64,000 nucleotides of DNA, from NCBI GenBank assembly GCA_964019695.1, contig OZ026517.1, forward strand, positions 56,489,172 through 56,553,171, in the 5' to 3' direction. A program made the position numbers and the translations under genes. Source of the stretch: Loripinus fragilis (lineage: Eukaryota; Mollusca; Bivalvia; Lucinida; Lucinidae). The notes under the pieces were generated by a model that had not been told where the DNA came from, did not search any database, and worked only from the letters and a program-made list of their open reading frames with translations. Position 1 is the stretch's first letter, and every line of letters starts with the position of its first letter. Below are positions 1 to 10,954 of this stretch, one piece after another.

Positions 1-429
1 CAAGGCCAAGATTTTAGCTCACCTGAGCATGGAGGAGAAGCCTGCTGACTAGTATCTACACTCAACTATTTTGTAAGGTTACATTTATTACGAATCCAAC
101 TGACAGGTGCCGGAATCGGATAACATGAAGTCACTCTTCTTTGACATTTGTGTCAATGTACCCAACAAATGACGCAAATTGGTTGGAGGTCTTCCATCTT
201 ACTGCAAAAATTCTTCTAATTGGCAAGAAATTAACCCGATATCCCATTGTATTTAAGCACGGCAGATCAATCACTTCCTTATTTTGATGGCTTATAGTAA
301 TAATGTCATTGGTCCGTTAAGGCATTAGTTTCCACGAGAAAATCCATTCAGCGAATTGAATTGATCCACGTTTTTCTTATAGAGGAATCTCGGAGCGATG
401 GAATAAAAAATATATGCGACACAGTAGGG
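1..429. other. Intronic/upstream stretch, no gene seen
   Basis: No exon or RNA gene is recognisable. Bases 13-31 (TTTTAGCTCACCTGAGC) look like the edge of the same dispersed repeat that appears at 29530 and 34150. The rest is ordinary AT-rich sequence. Confidence 0.5.
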
Positions 430-690
430 AATGATGTGCTTTTAAACTCAACCCTTAGCCTGTCAGTCACGACTTTTGTTGTCTGCTTCTCTTGTCCGCT
501 TATGTTTTTAGGTAGCCTGTATTGCAAAAAAAAATATGTACCCAGATCAGACTGCTCCCAAGGGAGCAGTCTGATCAGGGTTCATATTGTTTGCTTCCAT
601 GAAAATATCTAGTCCTGTGTCACTTGAATATATGCAGCAGAGGTAAAAAGCAGACGTTTCAGGACAAAAAAGTAGTGCCAGTAGAAGGGC
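430..690. repeat. GATCAG-hairpin MITE, family K copy 1
   Basis: A hairpin at about 541-580 pairs CAGACTGCTCCC with GGGAGCAGTCTG, between CCCAGATCAG-type and CTGATCAGGG-type flanks. Outer sequence (ttagcctgtcagtcac... ttgtttgcttcc) recurs at 24960, 39690 and 44920. No coding capacity. Confidence 0.75.
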
Positions 691-810
691 TTACCACTAA
701 CATGCCACTTATGAGTTGCAGCAGATGGCATTTAAAAATTTAGTCGCTACTTTAAGAAACTGAATGCATTGTCTACTAGCATGAATTGTCTGCTTGCACA
801 AATTACAAGG

Positions 811-1353
811 TTCGCACAGGCTTGAAAGGTACTTGAATATAGAGGGTTTTCTTGAAAAGTCCTTGGAAATTAAATCTGCCTTGAAAAGTACTGGAAAATC
901 ACTCAAAAGCCTTGAAAAGTCCTAGAATTCTACAATTTTCTGTAGGACTTATCACTGTTGATAGAGACCTAAATCAGTATAAAATTGTTGTGCCTTTATT
1001 TGGTGCAGCATATGCTGCACCAAATACAGGCACAACATTTTTATACTAATTTTCCAGCACTAATGTCTCCATTATCTCAGTCTAGCATTTCTGAAGTAGA
1101 ATTTTAACACTTAGATCAGTAATTTTCATTAACTTTAAGTCCTTGAAAACTGTTGGAGAGGCTTTTAGAAGTCCTTGAAATGTCCTTGAATTTTAGTTTA
1201 AACAATATTTTATTTCGAAATTACATAGCATGAGTAAATAATACATTATTATACATGAGCAAATGACAGGATCTGATAACAAGCATCACTGCTTATAGCA
1301 ATCATCCCCTGCAGCTCCTTGAATTTTACTCATGCTTGCCTGTATGAACCCTG
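811..1353 (+). repeat. CTTGAAAAGT-rich element, family C copy 1
   Basis: Begins TTCGCACAGGCTTGAAA and ends CTTGCCTGTATGAACCCTG, with many CTTGAAAAGTCC-like units. An internal hairpin (TTTGGTGCAGCA/TGCTGCACCAAA) lies near 1000-1030. About 130 bp near 1195-1320 is extra compared with the other copies at 36437, 42421, 51130 and 53041. Confidence 0.85.
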
Positions 1354-1774
1354 ATTTATCTGCTGGCAGACAATTTGCATGAAATGTCAAACCTTTATGT
1401 TGCCGAAAATGCAGAATACCGCAAAATTTGTTATCCTCTGCAGTTATGATCGGCGCTTTATGGATTTAAATTGCATATTTCTTTTTTTTCACTGCAAATG
1501 ACATTTTAAGATTTATTTTTTTGCCTGTGACATTTTATGAAATCCTGTGTAATTTGAAAACAAATTTTCTCAAAATTATAAGAAAAAAAATGTCCAAATA
1601 TTGATGCCTGTTTTTGAAAGTCTTGATGAGATCTTGATTATTCCAATTTATGCCTTCTGTTTTTAACTCTCGAATAAATGGGATTTAGAATTTAGTTAAA
1701 TTTTTTCTCAGTTTCTTAAAAATACTAGAGTTTCTTACTTGCATTGTAGACCCTGATAAATTGTAAAAATTGAG
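1354..1774. other. AT-rich intronic stretch
   Basis: No ORF of note, no splice-framed exon and no recognised repeat. Poly-A and poly-T runs only. Confidence 0.5.
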
Positions 1775-2025
1775 CCGCAACATGAGATTTCCAACAATGT
1801 GGTATGTGCGACCAGCAAAGCCTCAGATCAGCCTGTGCATACGCGCAGTCTGATCAGAGCCTTTGCTATTCTCTTAAAAACTCTATGAGTATTAAGCTAC
1901 TGACTGAACATCATTTGGAGTGTCTAAGCTTAACAGGAGGCTGAACAGTCTCGTCTGAGTCTACACTTGTCAAAATACCTCATTGCTGGAAATCAAACGT
2001 CGTGGCTCATTTATTTTTTCCTGAT
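1775..2025 (+). repeat. Hairpin MITE, family B copy 1
   Basis: Starts near GAGCCGCAACATGAGATTTCC. It contains a hairpin (AAGCCTCAGATCAG ... CTGATCAGAGCCTTTGC) and the family body 'attaagctactgactgaacatca'. Other copies lie at 3268 (opposite orientation), 7060, 38945 and 58246. Confidence 0.8.
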
Positions 2026-2199
2026 CAGATCTGGATATACACTGTTTTCTGAAGTTCTTTTTATTGTATGGCCTGCCAAGCATGGCAGAATCATAGGGAT
2101 CATGTCTCAGTCAGCGTCATCATTGTGGATGTTGTTGCCGTCCTCGTCGTCCACTGCATCACACTTTTGGTTTCCAATTACAGTTCAGATAAAGGATTG

Positions 2200-2620
2200 T
2201 TAAATACAGGTTAAGTTCCAATTTGGAGATCATTGACAAAATTTTGACTATTTTAATTATGGCCCCTTTTTTACTTAGATTTTGCCACACTTTTTGTTTC
2301 TGATCAATAACTTTTGAAGGGATGCATCAATTTCTTTCAAAGTTTAGAGAATGGTTAAGCATTGTTAAATACAGGTGGAGTTCGAATTTGGAAATCATCG
2401 ACAAATCTTTGACTGAGTTATGGCCTTTTTTTTTGGCTTAGGTTTTACCTTATCTTTGGTTTCCAATCAATAACTTTTGAAGTGATACATCAATTTCATT
2501 CAAAGTTTACGAAGGGTTAAGCATTGTTAGATACAGGTTGAGTTCAAAGTTGGAGATCATTGACAAAATTTTGACTGAGTTATGTCCCTTTTTTACTTAG
2601 GTTTTGCCAGGCAACACATC
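2200..2620 (+). repeat. Tandem repeat, about 163-bp unit, 2.6 copies
   Basis: The phrase AAATACAGGT...AGTT...GGAGATCATTGACAAA recurs at about 2202, 2367 and 2529, a spacing of about 162-165 bp. Each unit also carries a run of Ts preceded by 'tatggccc' or 'tatgtccc'. Non-coding. Confidence 0.8.
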
Positions 2621-2667
2621 AGGTTAATGGAATTCTAGTTGGTACACAGTAATTTTTGCCCGTAATA

Positions 2668-2873
2668 CAGTAAAACCTGTCTTAAACGGCCACTCAAAAA
2701 TTGACAAAACAAAGATCTTAACGACAAATGTTAGCTTAATGAAGGTCGAAAGTATTGCAGAATGCTCCCCTTGGAGCATTCTGCAATACTTTTGATCTGC
2801 ATGAAGCGATAATCGGTCTTGAAACCCAATTTTGGTCTTCTTTTGGAGTGGCCGCTTAAGACAGGTTTTACTG
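2668..2873. mobile_element. TA-flanked MITE, family F copy 1
   Basis: Terminal inverted repeats begin CAGTAAAACCTGTCTTAA and are flanked on both sides by TA, the target duplication expected of Tc1/mariner-type elements. A central palindrome (GCAGAATGCTCC/GGAGCATTCTGC) lies near 2757-2790. At about 206 bp it has no coding capacity, so it is non-autonomous. Confidence 0.88.
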
Positions 2874-3011
2874 TATTTACCGAATTTGGTTATTTGCGGG
2901 TTCAAAATTTCCGATTTACAAAGACCCAGAGAACAGAAAGAAAAGAGTTTGATATTTTAGAACACTTACAGATATCCCACTGTTATCCTTTAACATGCTC
3001 TATCCTGGACT

Positions 3012-3190
3012 TTAGTTAAGAGTGCGTAACAAAAAAATAGTTTTCTTATTTCTCAACCAAAACATATGTTGTGGGTACTCAAAAGAACCGTCTCAATGAG
3101 ACTGTTCTTTTGAGCACCCACAACATATGCTAAAAATTATGGGTAAGAAAATATTTACAATTTTAAGCTGAAAATGTTTATCTGTACCTG
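3012..3190. repeat. Hairpin MITE, family A copy 1
   Basis: Near-perfect palindrome at 3061-3129 (CATATGTTGTGGGTACTCAA ... TTGAGCACCCACAACATATG) with an A/T-rich frame ('ttcttatttctcaaccaaaa' ... 'gggtaagaaaatatttacaa'). At least ten more copies occur in the window. Confidence 0.88.
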
Positions 3191-3267
3191 TGTCTATTCA
3201 AATAATATGAAATTATTTCCGTGCGTCCATTTGTTGGCATCAGCATAGCTTTTGCCATGTTACGATG

Positions 3268-3512
3268 ATGACTGAGCCGTGACACGTGATTTCCAACAAT
3301 GTGGTATTTTGACAAGTGTAAATTCAGACAAGCCTGTGCAGCCTCTTTTTAAGCTTAGAAACCTCAAATGAGGTTCGGTCAGTAGTTTAACAGTCATAGA
3401 AAATTTAAGTGACCAGCAAAGGCTCTGATCAGTCTGCTCGTATGGGCAGGCTGGTCTGAGCCTTCGCTGGTCGCACATACCAAATTGTTGGAAATCTCAT
3501 GCCACGGCTCAA
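3268..3512 (-). repeat. Hairpin MITE, family B copy 2
   Basis: Carries the family ends GAGCCGTGACACGTGATTTCC and GAAATCTCATGCCACGGCTC. The central hairpin is CAGCAAAGGCTCTGATCAG paired with its complement at about 3445-3473. Reverse orientation to the copy at 1775. Confidence 0.82.
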
Positions 3513-3784
3513 TTGTAACTATGCTTGAATTTTGTTATTGTTCAGTTTAATAACCCCATCAGGGGGGCAGTGCACATTAGCATTATTGGATATATAAGTT
3601 ATGAATTTCTAATGTAACCACATTTCAGAACATGTCAGATAGTTTCACTTAATGAAACGTCAATGAAGAGTAACCGGTTTTGGAGTTTGGATATTTTTGA
3701 AACCACAAACCATTATATCCCTGAGGACAATCTGAACAAGGTTCATGCTGTTTGCTGCCATGATTAAAGTAGTCTGATCTGGCC

Positions 3785-4500
3785 CCAAGGTTATAAAACT
3801 TTTTTCATGCAAATGCAATGATAGCTTTGACCACAAGTACCGCATCGATCCAGACAATTTATTTAGCTTTTAATATAGCATGTTGAAATATCAATACTTA
3901 ACTTAAGTCTTCCTTAACTTTAAGGAGGCATTGTAATTCCGGGCTCTGGCCCCTAGGTTATAAAACTTTTTTCATGCTCAACTCAACTGAGATCGAAATT
4001 TATCCTGCTTATAAATGTTAAAATGCCAACAATTGTTGGCATTTTAACATTTAATAGCATGATAAATACAACATCTGAGAGATTTAAAGCAAGAAACTTC
4101 TTCATTTGTCGGTATTTTAGTTTTTATGAGCAGTTGAAATTTAAATCTCTCAGATGTTGTATTTATCATGCTAATAAATGTTAAAATGCCAACAACTGTT
4201 GGCATTTTAACATTTATAAGCAGGATAAATTTCGTGCTCAGCTGAGTTGAGCATGAAAAAAGTTTTATAACCTAGGGGCCAGGGCCCAGAATTACAATGC
4301 CTCATTAAAGAAAAGGATGACTTAAGTTAAGTATTGATATTTCTACATGCTATATTAAATGCTAAATAAATTGTCGGATCGATGCGGTACTTGTGGTCAA
4401 AGATATCATTCAGAAAAAATGAAACTATTTTGATTTTAATCAGATTGAAATGTTATTTTTCGCATCTGAAAAATCAATACTTAACTTAAGTCTTCCTTAA
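3785..4500. repeat. Nested fold-back element, family D copy 1
   Basis: A large inverted repeat runs from 3819 to 4408. TGATAGCTTTGACCAC on the left matches the complement of GTGGTCAAAGATATCA on the right. Each arm holds its own small palindrome, AATGCCAACAATTGTTGGCA near 4022-4041 and a one-base variant (AATGCCAACAACTGTTGGCA) near 4185-4204. After the right arm, part of the left arm (CTTAACTTAAGTCTTCC) reappears directly repeated at about 4480-4500. Confidence 0.85.
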
Positions 4501-4504
4501 CTTT

Positions 4505-4885
4505 AAAGAGGTATTCTAATGCACTTGCTTTTGTAACGCTACTTCTGATTGGATAACGTCAAAAATTTGCGACAGAATATCCTGTGATATACTGTAGGAA
4601 ACAGTTTGACGTCATTAATTAGTTACATTTCCTTAGATGACGTGCGGCATTATGCGGCTTGCAACGTTCCTATTTGAGACGAAACTGAAGAAGTGCATTA
4701 GAATGGGGATAACCATATTCAAAATTTTCATTTGGGGAGGCATATCGTCGGATATATGTTCGAAAATCATGTTTTACGGCCCCGCTCGTGTATCGCCGTA
4801 AAACTAAATTTCCGACCGTAAATCCGACGATATACCTCCCCAAATGAAAAATTTGAATACAGTTATCCCCTAATTGTAATTCCGG
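4505..4885. repeat. Hairpin element, family E copy 1
   Basis: A hairpin at 4728-4852 is bounded by TTTTCATTTGGGGAGG and CCTCCCCAAATGAAAA. Flanking sequence matches 31490-31840 in reverse orientation. It appears inserted into the family D flank, because 'attgtaattccgggc' continues at about 4870. It ends only about 35 bp before the first visible exon. Confidence 0.75.
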
Positions 4886-4919
4886 GCCTAGAACATTTAC
4901 CATATTTGTATATTTTCAG

Positions 4920-5039
4920 ATGGACAGACCAGTTTGGAAAAAGTGCACACATTAGCTGTCTGCTTCAAGTATGGTGCTATCTATCTCATGAACAGCCATG
5001 ATGATGTATGCCCACGAGTAGTGCACACCATGCTCACAG
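4920..5039 (+). CDS. TULP4: TULP4-like internal exon (WD40 segment)
   Basis: A 120-bp exon between an acceptor (TATTTTCAG, ending 4919) and a donor (GTTAGT, from 5040). It is read with two bases completing a codon from an upstream exon outside the window. It encodes LAVCFKYGAIYLMNSHDDV followed by a segment ending HTMLT, which aligns by eye with the vertebrate TULP4 stretch that reads LTVSFTSGDISLMNN. In the family this is the C-terminal part of the WD40 propeller preceding the SOCS box. It ends with one base of a Gly codon, and the exon at 28659 supplies the other two, so the phases agree. The start codon is not in the window. Orthology is judged from remembered family sequence, not from a search. 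Confidence 0.85.
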
Positions 5040-5089
5040 GTTAGTTTCACCATAATATGGGCATCAACTTGATAAAATCTGTCTTCGAT

Positions 5090-5295
5090 GTTTGCGACGA
5101 GCAAAGGCGCAGACCAGCCTGTGCATCTAGGCAGTTTGATCAGCGCCTTTGTTAATGGCTTATTGGAAAGTATCCTATCTAAACTTGCTACGAACAAAAA
5201 TTCAATTTTCTAGCTAGTCTCTGTAGCTGAGCAGGCTTGTTTGAGCATGACCTTGTTAGAAACCCGGAAGACAGGTTTTGTCAAGGCCCATATAT
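5090..5295. repeat. Dispersed repeat, family I copy 1
   Basis: Begins near GCGACGAGCAAAGGCGCAGACC, contains CTCTGTAGCTGAGCAGGC, and ends with AACCCGGAAGACAGGTTTT. Matching copies occur at 44450-44650 and 59800-60005. It starts about 50 bp inside the intron after the first visible exon. Confidence 0.75.
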
Positions 5296-6054
5296 AGCTA
5301 AACTTTTTTAACTCTTGTCATGCTGAAATATTTTCATGAACTACACTTCTCACCAAATTTTATCCTGTTTGGCCAGAATTTTTTATTAGTTGATTTATGG
5401 GAAATGTTTTTCAGATTTAGGGGTCTGTCTGGGGGACAACAAAAAAAAAAAACTCTGAAAATGACCAGTTGACTGGTGGTCATTTTCAGAGCTTTTTGTT
5501 TTTTTAATATCTCTAGAACAATCAGTAAAACTAGTAAGGTAAACCAACATTCTGTATTAAATCTTTAAATATTTCATCATTTTCCTAAAAATCTGGATAG
5601 GACAATTACTTTTAACATTGTCACTCTCAAAAATACACAGACAGAACCTCAAAAATATTTTTTTTTTCAACAAAACAAATAATATTTAGAGTCGGTGGAT
5701 AAAATTAAAAAAAAAAATTTAGAAATTAATTTTTTTGCTACTCTCTGGAAAATTACAGTAGGAGGATTGTAAATCAACTTATAAAAAAGTTCTGGTTTTT
5801 ACCTGCTGCATTCAAGTTCTAAGCATATAGTTTTAATCAGAGTCGAATCAGATGGCTTTTTCAGAAGCCAGCTGAGCTGGAGCTGTGTCCTCAGGGATAT
5901 ACTTAACCAAATTTAGGGCCATTTTAGTGTGTTGTCAGACAGACAAAATACAATAACCCTTCCTCCAGGCCCTATTCAAGCTGGTAAAATTCAAGGCAGT
6001 TATTTTTTGAACACCCACAACTGAAAGACAAATATCTTTTATCTACTAGTGTCA
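5296..6054. other. Intronic stretch with one hairpin
   Basis: Mostly AT-rich. A palindrome at about 5450-5500 pairs CTCTGAAAATGACCA with TGGTCATTTTCAGAG around a short loop, with A-rich and T-rich flanks. It is probably the centre of another MITE whose ends are eroded. No gene seen. Confidence 0.5.
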
Positions 6055-6250
6055 TCGGCTGATATCTTTTGCAAACAGTTAAGGGAAACTGGACCCTGAT
6101 CAGGCCCCACAAAATGCTGGGCCTGTGAAGGATCTAAACTGACACTCTGATGATATTCATGTAATTTTTTTAGAAAAAGTTGATTTTGAAAAATCAGCAG
6201 ACGACAAAAAAGCATGCAATATTACCCAGTATGCATAGAGATAAAAACTC
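6055..6250. repeat. GATCAG-hairpin MITE, family J copy 1
   Basis: Contains the family J frame 'gctgatatcttttgcaaacag' and 'ttgattttgaaaaatcagcagacgac'. A decayed hairpin core (CAGGCCCCACAAAATGCTGG) lies near 6101-6123. Better-preserved copies lie at 24760 and 30425. Confidence 0.75.
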
Positions 6251-6298
6251 TGTAAACTGATGTACACCTAATGTAAAATCTAGCGTACCAGACAGGAC

Positions 6299-6480
6299 TT
6301 TAGTTAAGAGAGCGGAACAAAAATTTAATTTTCTTATTTCTCAACCAAAACATATGTTGTGGGTACTCAAAAGAACCGTCTCAATGAGACGGTTCTTTTG
6401 AGCGCCCAAAACAAATGTTAGGACTGATGGGTAAGAAAATATTTACAATTTTATGATCAAAAATTTTGTTTATCTAAACC
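6299..6480. repeat. Hairpin MITE, family A copy 2
   Basis: Same frame as the 3012 copy ('ttagttaagag.gcg.aacaaaa'). The core CAAAAGAACCGTCTCAATGA pairs with GACGGTTCTTTTGAG at 6367-6402. Confidence 0.88.
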
Positions 6481-7059
6481 TGCGGTTCCAGTATATTGGC
6501 AATCGCAACGAGAAAAGCCAATTTACTAGAAATCTGTGTAAGCCATTTCTTATAACAATACAAATAGTGGGAAGCATTCAAATGAAGACAAATTTCGAAC
6601 AAAGGAAACAACGAGAGAGACAATTTCTGGTTTGTAATGAACATTGTAGATGGCAATAGTCTTGGAAGTCTAAGTTTGGGACATGTACAATGGAGTGCTT
6701 TGCCAAAACAAACAAAATAGAAAAATGACTTATTGTGTAATATAGCTTCAGCCATGTGTTCGGACTTCCATTTGTTTCCGTCAAATACACTTCAGACTAC
6801 TTTTGAATCATGGAAGCAAACATGATGTACACTGATCAGACTGCTGATCTGGGTCTATATCGTTTGCAATATAGGCTTCCAAAGTTTGCGGCACCTGATC
6901 GGGGTCAGCACTGTTTGTAGATGTCCCACAAAAGAATGCTAGAGTTACGGGTAGCATTAGTATAGCCAACAAATGCCAATTTGTAATGAAAAGCTAATTT
7001 TGAAAAAGGACAAAAGAAAATTATCCAGCATCTAAAGAGATAAAGAATGTCTCTACCTA
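6481..7059. other. Intronic stretch with a partial GATCAG hairpin
   Basis: No gene seen. Bases 6825-6875 hold a decayed member of the GATCAG hairpin group (CTGATCAGACTGCTGATCTG). The remainder is unassigned. Confidence 0.45.
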
Positions 7060-7292
7060 TATGCTTTCCAACAATGTGGCATTTTGACAAGTGTAGACTC
7101 AGACGAGCCTGTGCAGCCTCCTTTTAAGCTTAGAGACTTCAAATCATGTTTGGTCAGTAGCTTAACACTCATAGAATATTCAAGCGACTAGCAAAGGCTC
7201 TGATCAGACTGCGGGTATGCGCAGGCTGGTCTGAGCCTTTGCTGGTTTCTAATACCACATTCTTGGAAATCTCATGTTTAGCGGCTCATATA
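7060..7292 (-). repeat. Hairpin MITE, family B copy 3
   Basis: Contains 'ttccaacaatgtggcattttgacaagtgtagactcagacgagc', the GGCTCTGATCAGACTGCGGG hairpin half, its partner at about 7215-7245, and an end resembling GAAATCTCATGTTTAGCGGC. Confidence 0.82.
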
Positions 7293-8074
7293 GTGTTGGC
7301 AACAGAATTTGATTGGAAAAATAATTGAGGTACAAACTAGGTCTAGGAAGGGATTAAGATGCATTGCTGGATGACCCATTTGAGATAATTCATGTCCTCT
7401 TGGGGAAACTGATAGCCATCCTTCTGTCTCAGAGGGTTGATATATTGGAAATTAAGACATGATGGCCTGAGCTTGCCAAAATACTGTAAATTCAGCATTT
7501 TTTGTGAGGGTTTTATTTTCGTGAAACTTCGCATCTACGAAGTTTCACCGAAATGAAACACTTGCAAAAAGGTGAAATCACTCTGTTCTTAACCAGGGAA
7601 TGAGTTAGTGGGCGACTAGGGCGAAAAAGTCACCCTAGGGGCCGAAATTTTGCCCTAAATGGGACCCAGCGAGAAGTGGGAGTCTCCCTAAAAAACAACT
7701 TTCTTTGGGGAGCTTCATTTTCATTCTGTCACCACACAAACACAAGCTGTGGTGACAATCTACTACCACTGCATCCTATTTCTAGTTCAATTTAATGGCA
7801 ATAGTATGTGTAATGGCTAATTTGCTTTTAAATTGACAGAAAAAGCCATAATTTTGCGCTATAGCTTCTCCCTATTTGACTGTCACCTCTCCCTAATTTT
7901 CCTGGCAGGAGTACTGTGAGGGTCCAGCTTGAACCCTGTTTACTGATGTTTGTAAATCGTGCGCCAGTCGTGAATTTTTAACATCTCAAATATGTCTTTT
8001 AACGGTATTCCCGAAAATAAAATACTTGCGAAAATTTCTGAATTTTCAGTTACAAGCTGGCAGTTAATTAGATG
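7293..8074. other. Intronic stretch, unassigned
   Basis: No convincing exon. Bases 7590-7700 contain 'gcgaaaaagtcaccctag' and 7890-7925 contain 'tccctaattttcctggcagg', both of which look like eroded repeat. A short palindrome, GAAACTTCGCATCTACGAAG, lies at 7521-7540. Confidence 0.4.
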
Positions 8075-8220
8075 GTTCACGTAGCGAAGTTGGTAGCATT
8101 TCCGACTGGACGGCAATAATGGGATTGTGGGGCCTTATACTTTTGTATCAATTTTTTTGTTCCTGCTCCTTACTCAGAGCAGTTGTCAGCTACTGACAAA
8201 AGTATGAATACACTCAGTTA
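8075..8220 (+). repeat. Probable tRNA-derived SINE fragment, second family
   Basis: Has an A-box-like TAGCGAAGTTGGTAGCAT and a tail region GCAGTTGTCAGCTACTGACA followed by 'aagtatgaatacactcagtt'. The tail resembles 58018-58062. No clear B box remains, so the SINE assignment is tentative. Confidence 0.4.
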
Positions 8221-8904
8221 TGCACCAGTCATTTGCAACCACGTCTCCCCAAGGGCCGGGGATAGCGGGGGCATAGCGAGGCTAAAGTACCGTGATTTTA
8301 CCTTAGAGGTGTCCCGGTAGTGCCGTGAATATGCCTTGCTTTTTATTCCCGCCAAAACAGCGGGGGAAATAGCGGTGCGTTTTTACCGGGTTTTACCGGG
8401 ATATAGCGGGGTGTTTTGACAGGATATTCACCGAGATTTGAAGTATCATGAGATGCGAGATTTCAATACGGCGGAAAGACAACAAATTGAGAGTAAGTTG
8501 AAGAAGTGTTTTCTGGCTGTTTACGTGATTTAGAATGACAGATAATCAATTTCTATTAAGAAGAATGAATGTCCATTTAGAATAGATTGCAGTCATATTG
8601 AATTTATCAGTTGCTACGCTTCGGATGGAAAACTTTCGAGGTGAACAGAAAATTGTCACCAGATTCCGTGACTTTTTTATTTTATCAGTACGACTTTGTA
8701 GTAGGTTTTTTGCAGGGGTTCATGATAAATGCCCATGAATCAGGAAGTAATTCTTGGGGGGTGGGGGGGGGGGGGCCTTTAGCAGGGATTTGACCAAAAC
8801 AAAGTCCCTGATTTAACCTGCCAGTGGGCTTTGCATATGAAAAAAATCAATGTCCCCGCTATTCCCCGGCCCTCGGGGGGACGTGGTTGCAAATGACTGG
8901 TGCA
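8221..8904. mobile_element. TIR element with GC-rich interior
   Basis: Ends are inverted repeats beginning TGCACCAGTCATTTGCAACC, continuing through 'acgtc.ccc..agggccggggata' on both sides (8221-8266 and 8856-8904). The interior carries several 'tagcggg' and 'accggg' motifs and a G-run at 8756-8775. No transposase ORF is seen, so it is probably non-autonomous. Superfamily not determined. Confidence 0.75.
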
Positions 8905-9094
8905 TTACTTGTACCTGAAAAAAAACTGAGGAGCCTCACTTATGCCCATGGACAGTGTGATAAGATTATAACTGACTGTCATGATATATATCAGAAAAAT
9001 TGTTGATAGAGACATTTAAGCAAAAAACAACAACAAATAGGCAGATAAGCATGTTTGAGATACTCCAAATATGGATGTATATTTCTAGATAAGA

Positions 9095-9250
9095 ATTAAT
9101 TTATTTCGGAACCAAAACATGTGTTGTGGGTGCTCAAAAGAAATGTCTCACTGAGACGGTTCTTTTATGCCCCCAAAACACATGTTTAAACTAATGTATA
9201 AGAGAACAATCAAATTTTCAAGCACAATAAGTTTGCTTATTGGGACCTAT
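9095..9250. repeat. Hairpin MITE, family A copy 3
   Basis: Core CAAAAGAAATGTCTCACTGA paired with GACGGTTCTTTT at 9136-9167, with the ACATGTGTTGTGGGTGC shoulder. More diverged than the copies at 3012 and 6299. Confidence 0.82.
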
Positions 9251-9329
9251 GGTAAAAGTTCTTGTAATTTTGGATGAATTTAAGAGTTTGGGTTTTACTT
9301 TCCACATAATCCAAAATTGATTTCAACCC

Positions 9330-9545
9330 TTGTCCAGAGGTTATAAAACTTGTTTCATGCTCAACTCGACATAAAAACTAAATTGCTGAAAAATTATGAT
9401 TTTTCTTGCTTTAAAAATCTCAGATGCTGTATTTATCCTGTTCATAATTGTTAAAATGCCAACAATTGTTGGCATTTTAACATTTATGAGCAGGATAAAA
9501 TTTTTTGCTCAGTTGAGTTGAGCATGAAAAAAGTTTTTAACCTTA
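9330..9545. repeat. Palindromic repeat, family D copy 2
   Basis: Frame 'aggttataaaacttgtttcatgctcaactc' and the complementary 'gttgagcatgaaaaaagtttttaacc' surround AATGCCAACAATTGTTGGCA near 9454-9473. One complete fold-back unit. Confidence 0.85.
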
Positions 9546-10387
9546 GTCTTACTCTGGTACTTCTCCCCAATTTTTATCCTGTTAATCTGCAGCATACACA
9601 TTTTCAAATTCGGAGTGGAAAACAGTGTGGATCCTGATCAGTTGACTTCGTCAGAAGCCCAGCTGATCTGGATCTACAGTGTTTTCAAAAAAGGAATAAA
9701 TCCAGGTTAAGCAGGACAAAGACTAACATCCAATAGCATTTTCTATTATATGGTTAAGAAAGTTGAAGCCACTGATGCTATTTTTGAACTACAAATTGTT
9801 TTAAATATCAGCTATATAGAAAGAGATAGTGTTACTTTATATTTCGTTTCTTAAGTCTTCCTATTGATTTATCTGGAGTATGGTTGCACCAAATCATAGA
9901 TCTTGATTTGAAAAAAAAAATTTAACATAAAATTGTTTGCCCCGTGATACATCATCACTTTTTACTGACACTATAACAGCAAAATTCTTTACAAATCAGT
10001 AGTATTTGCACAAATGTACCAGTTTAGCTTGAATTTCAGTTCATTGTAACAGAAATTCAGTTTAACATCAAATTATTTGGGGACAAGCAATTCCATTGCA
10101 AAGAGGGTTGACTGTATAAAAGAAAGGGTGAAATTAGCGCAGTGGCTAGCTCAAAGTCTTTGCCTGGAGTAGCTTTTTAGTAAATCTCAACTTTTTCCAT
10201 TGCAATTCATGTTTCCAAAATGTTACAGATTCAGTCTGATCTACTCAGATCTGATGTTAGGGTAAAGTAGTTTCAGCTTTTTCCATTGACTGTGTCATTC
10301 TCATCCCCCAACAGTTGCAGACTTTTGCAAGTTTCGGTCTTCATCTACTCTGATCATCAGTGATCAAGCAGTGGGATCTTGCTCTTC
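9546..10387. other. Intronic stretch with a GATCAG hairpin
   Basis: Bases 9625-9690 hold a diverged hairpin (GTGTGGATCCTGATCAGTTG ... CAGCTGATCTGGATCTACA). The rest is AT-rich with no gene recognised. Confidence 0.5.
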
Positions 10388-10655
10388 TACGGCCAAATAA
10401 AAAAAATAAGTGTGTTTAGGGTAACTGGTCTGAAAATTTTAGGTAGGGTAGGCACACATATTTTTTTTAATTATTTTTTTTCTGGAAAAAAAATATAATT
10501 TTATGCATTTTGAAAGGCATTTGGCCTTTCAAAATGCATAACATTATATTTTTTTCCAGAAAACCTGCAAAAAATCTAGGGTAAAATTCCACCAGTAAAC
10601 TTAGGTAGAGTCGGGTTACCCTAAACAGTAAACACAGATATTTTTTATTTGGCCC
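10388..10655. repeat. Palindromic MITE, family G copy 1
   Basis: Inverted repeat with ends GGCCAAATAAAAAA and TTTTTTATTTGGCC and a central perfect hairpin (ATGCATTTTGAAAGGC/GCCTTTCAAAATGCAT) near 10503-10542. Second copy at 27648-27920. Confidence 0.87.
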
Positions 10656-10954
10656 ACTCTTTATTGAGCTTAGGGTCTTTTCCCTCTACACTGCATTTGG
10701 ATCCTATTGGATTAACGATTTAGGAACTGTTCCCGCCAGTATAGCCATAATGGGAATACGCGAAGAAACCGCAGACTAGCAGAACCGTCATATTTCCATA
10801 ACATGAAATGATCTATTTTTATGGTACGAAATGAGCAATTTGTCAATACGTATTGTCATTCAGTGGAGAACCAAGTTTCTGTTGAATCCATTGATACTGT
10901 AATAATGGCATTAGCTCTTTGCATGATGGGTAATTGTCCCCTGCCTTTTGGAAG
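10656..10954. other. Intronic stretch, nothing recognised
   Basis: No repeat or exon signature could be assigned. Confidence 0.4.

Noticed and set aside
540..580. Rho-independent-type terminators at the many hairpins.
   Set aside because: These are MITE centres in an animal genome with no U-tract context and no bacterial genes.
2101..2160. Minus-strand acidic peptide (VDDEDGNNIHNDDA), possibly an exon.
   Set aside because: Too short, wrong strand for TULP4, and no supporting splice signals.
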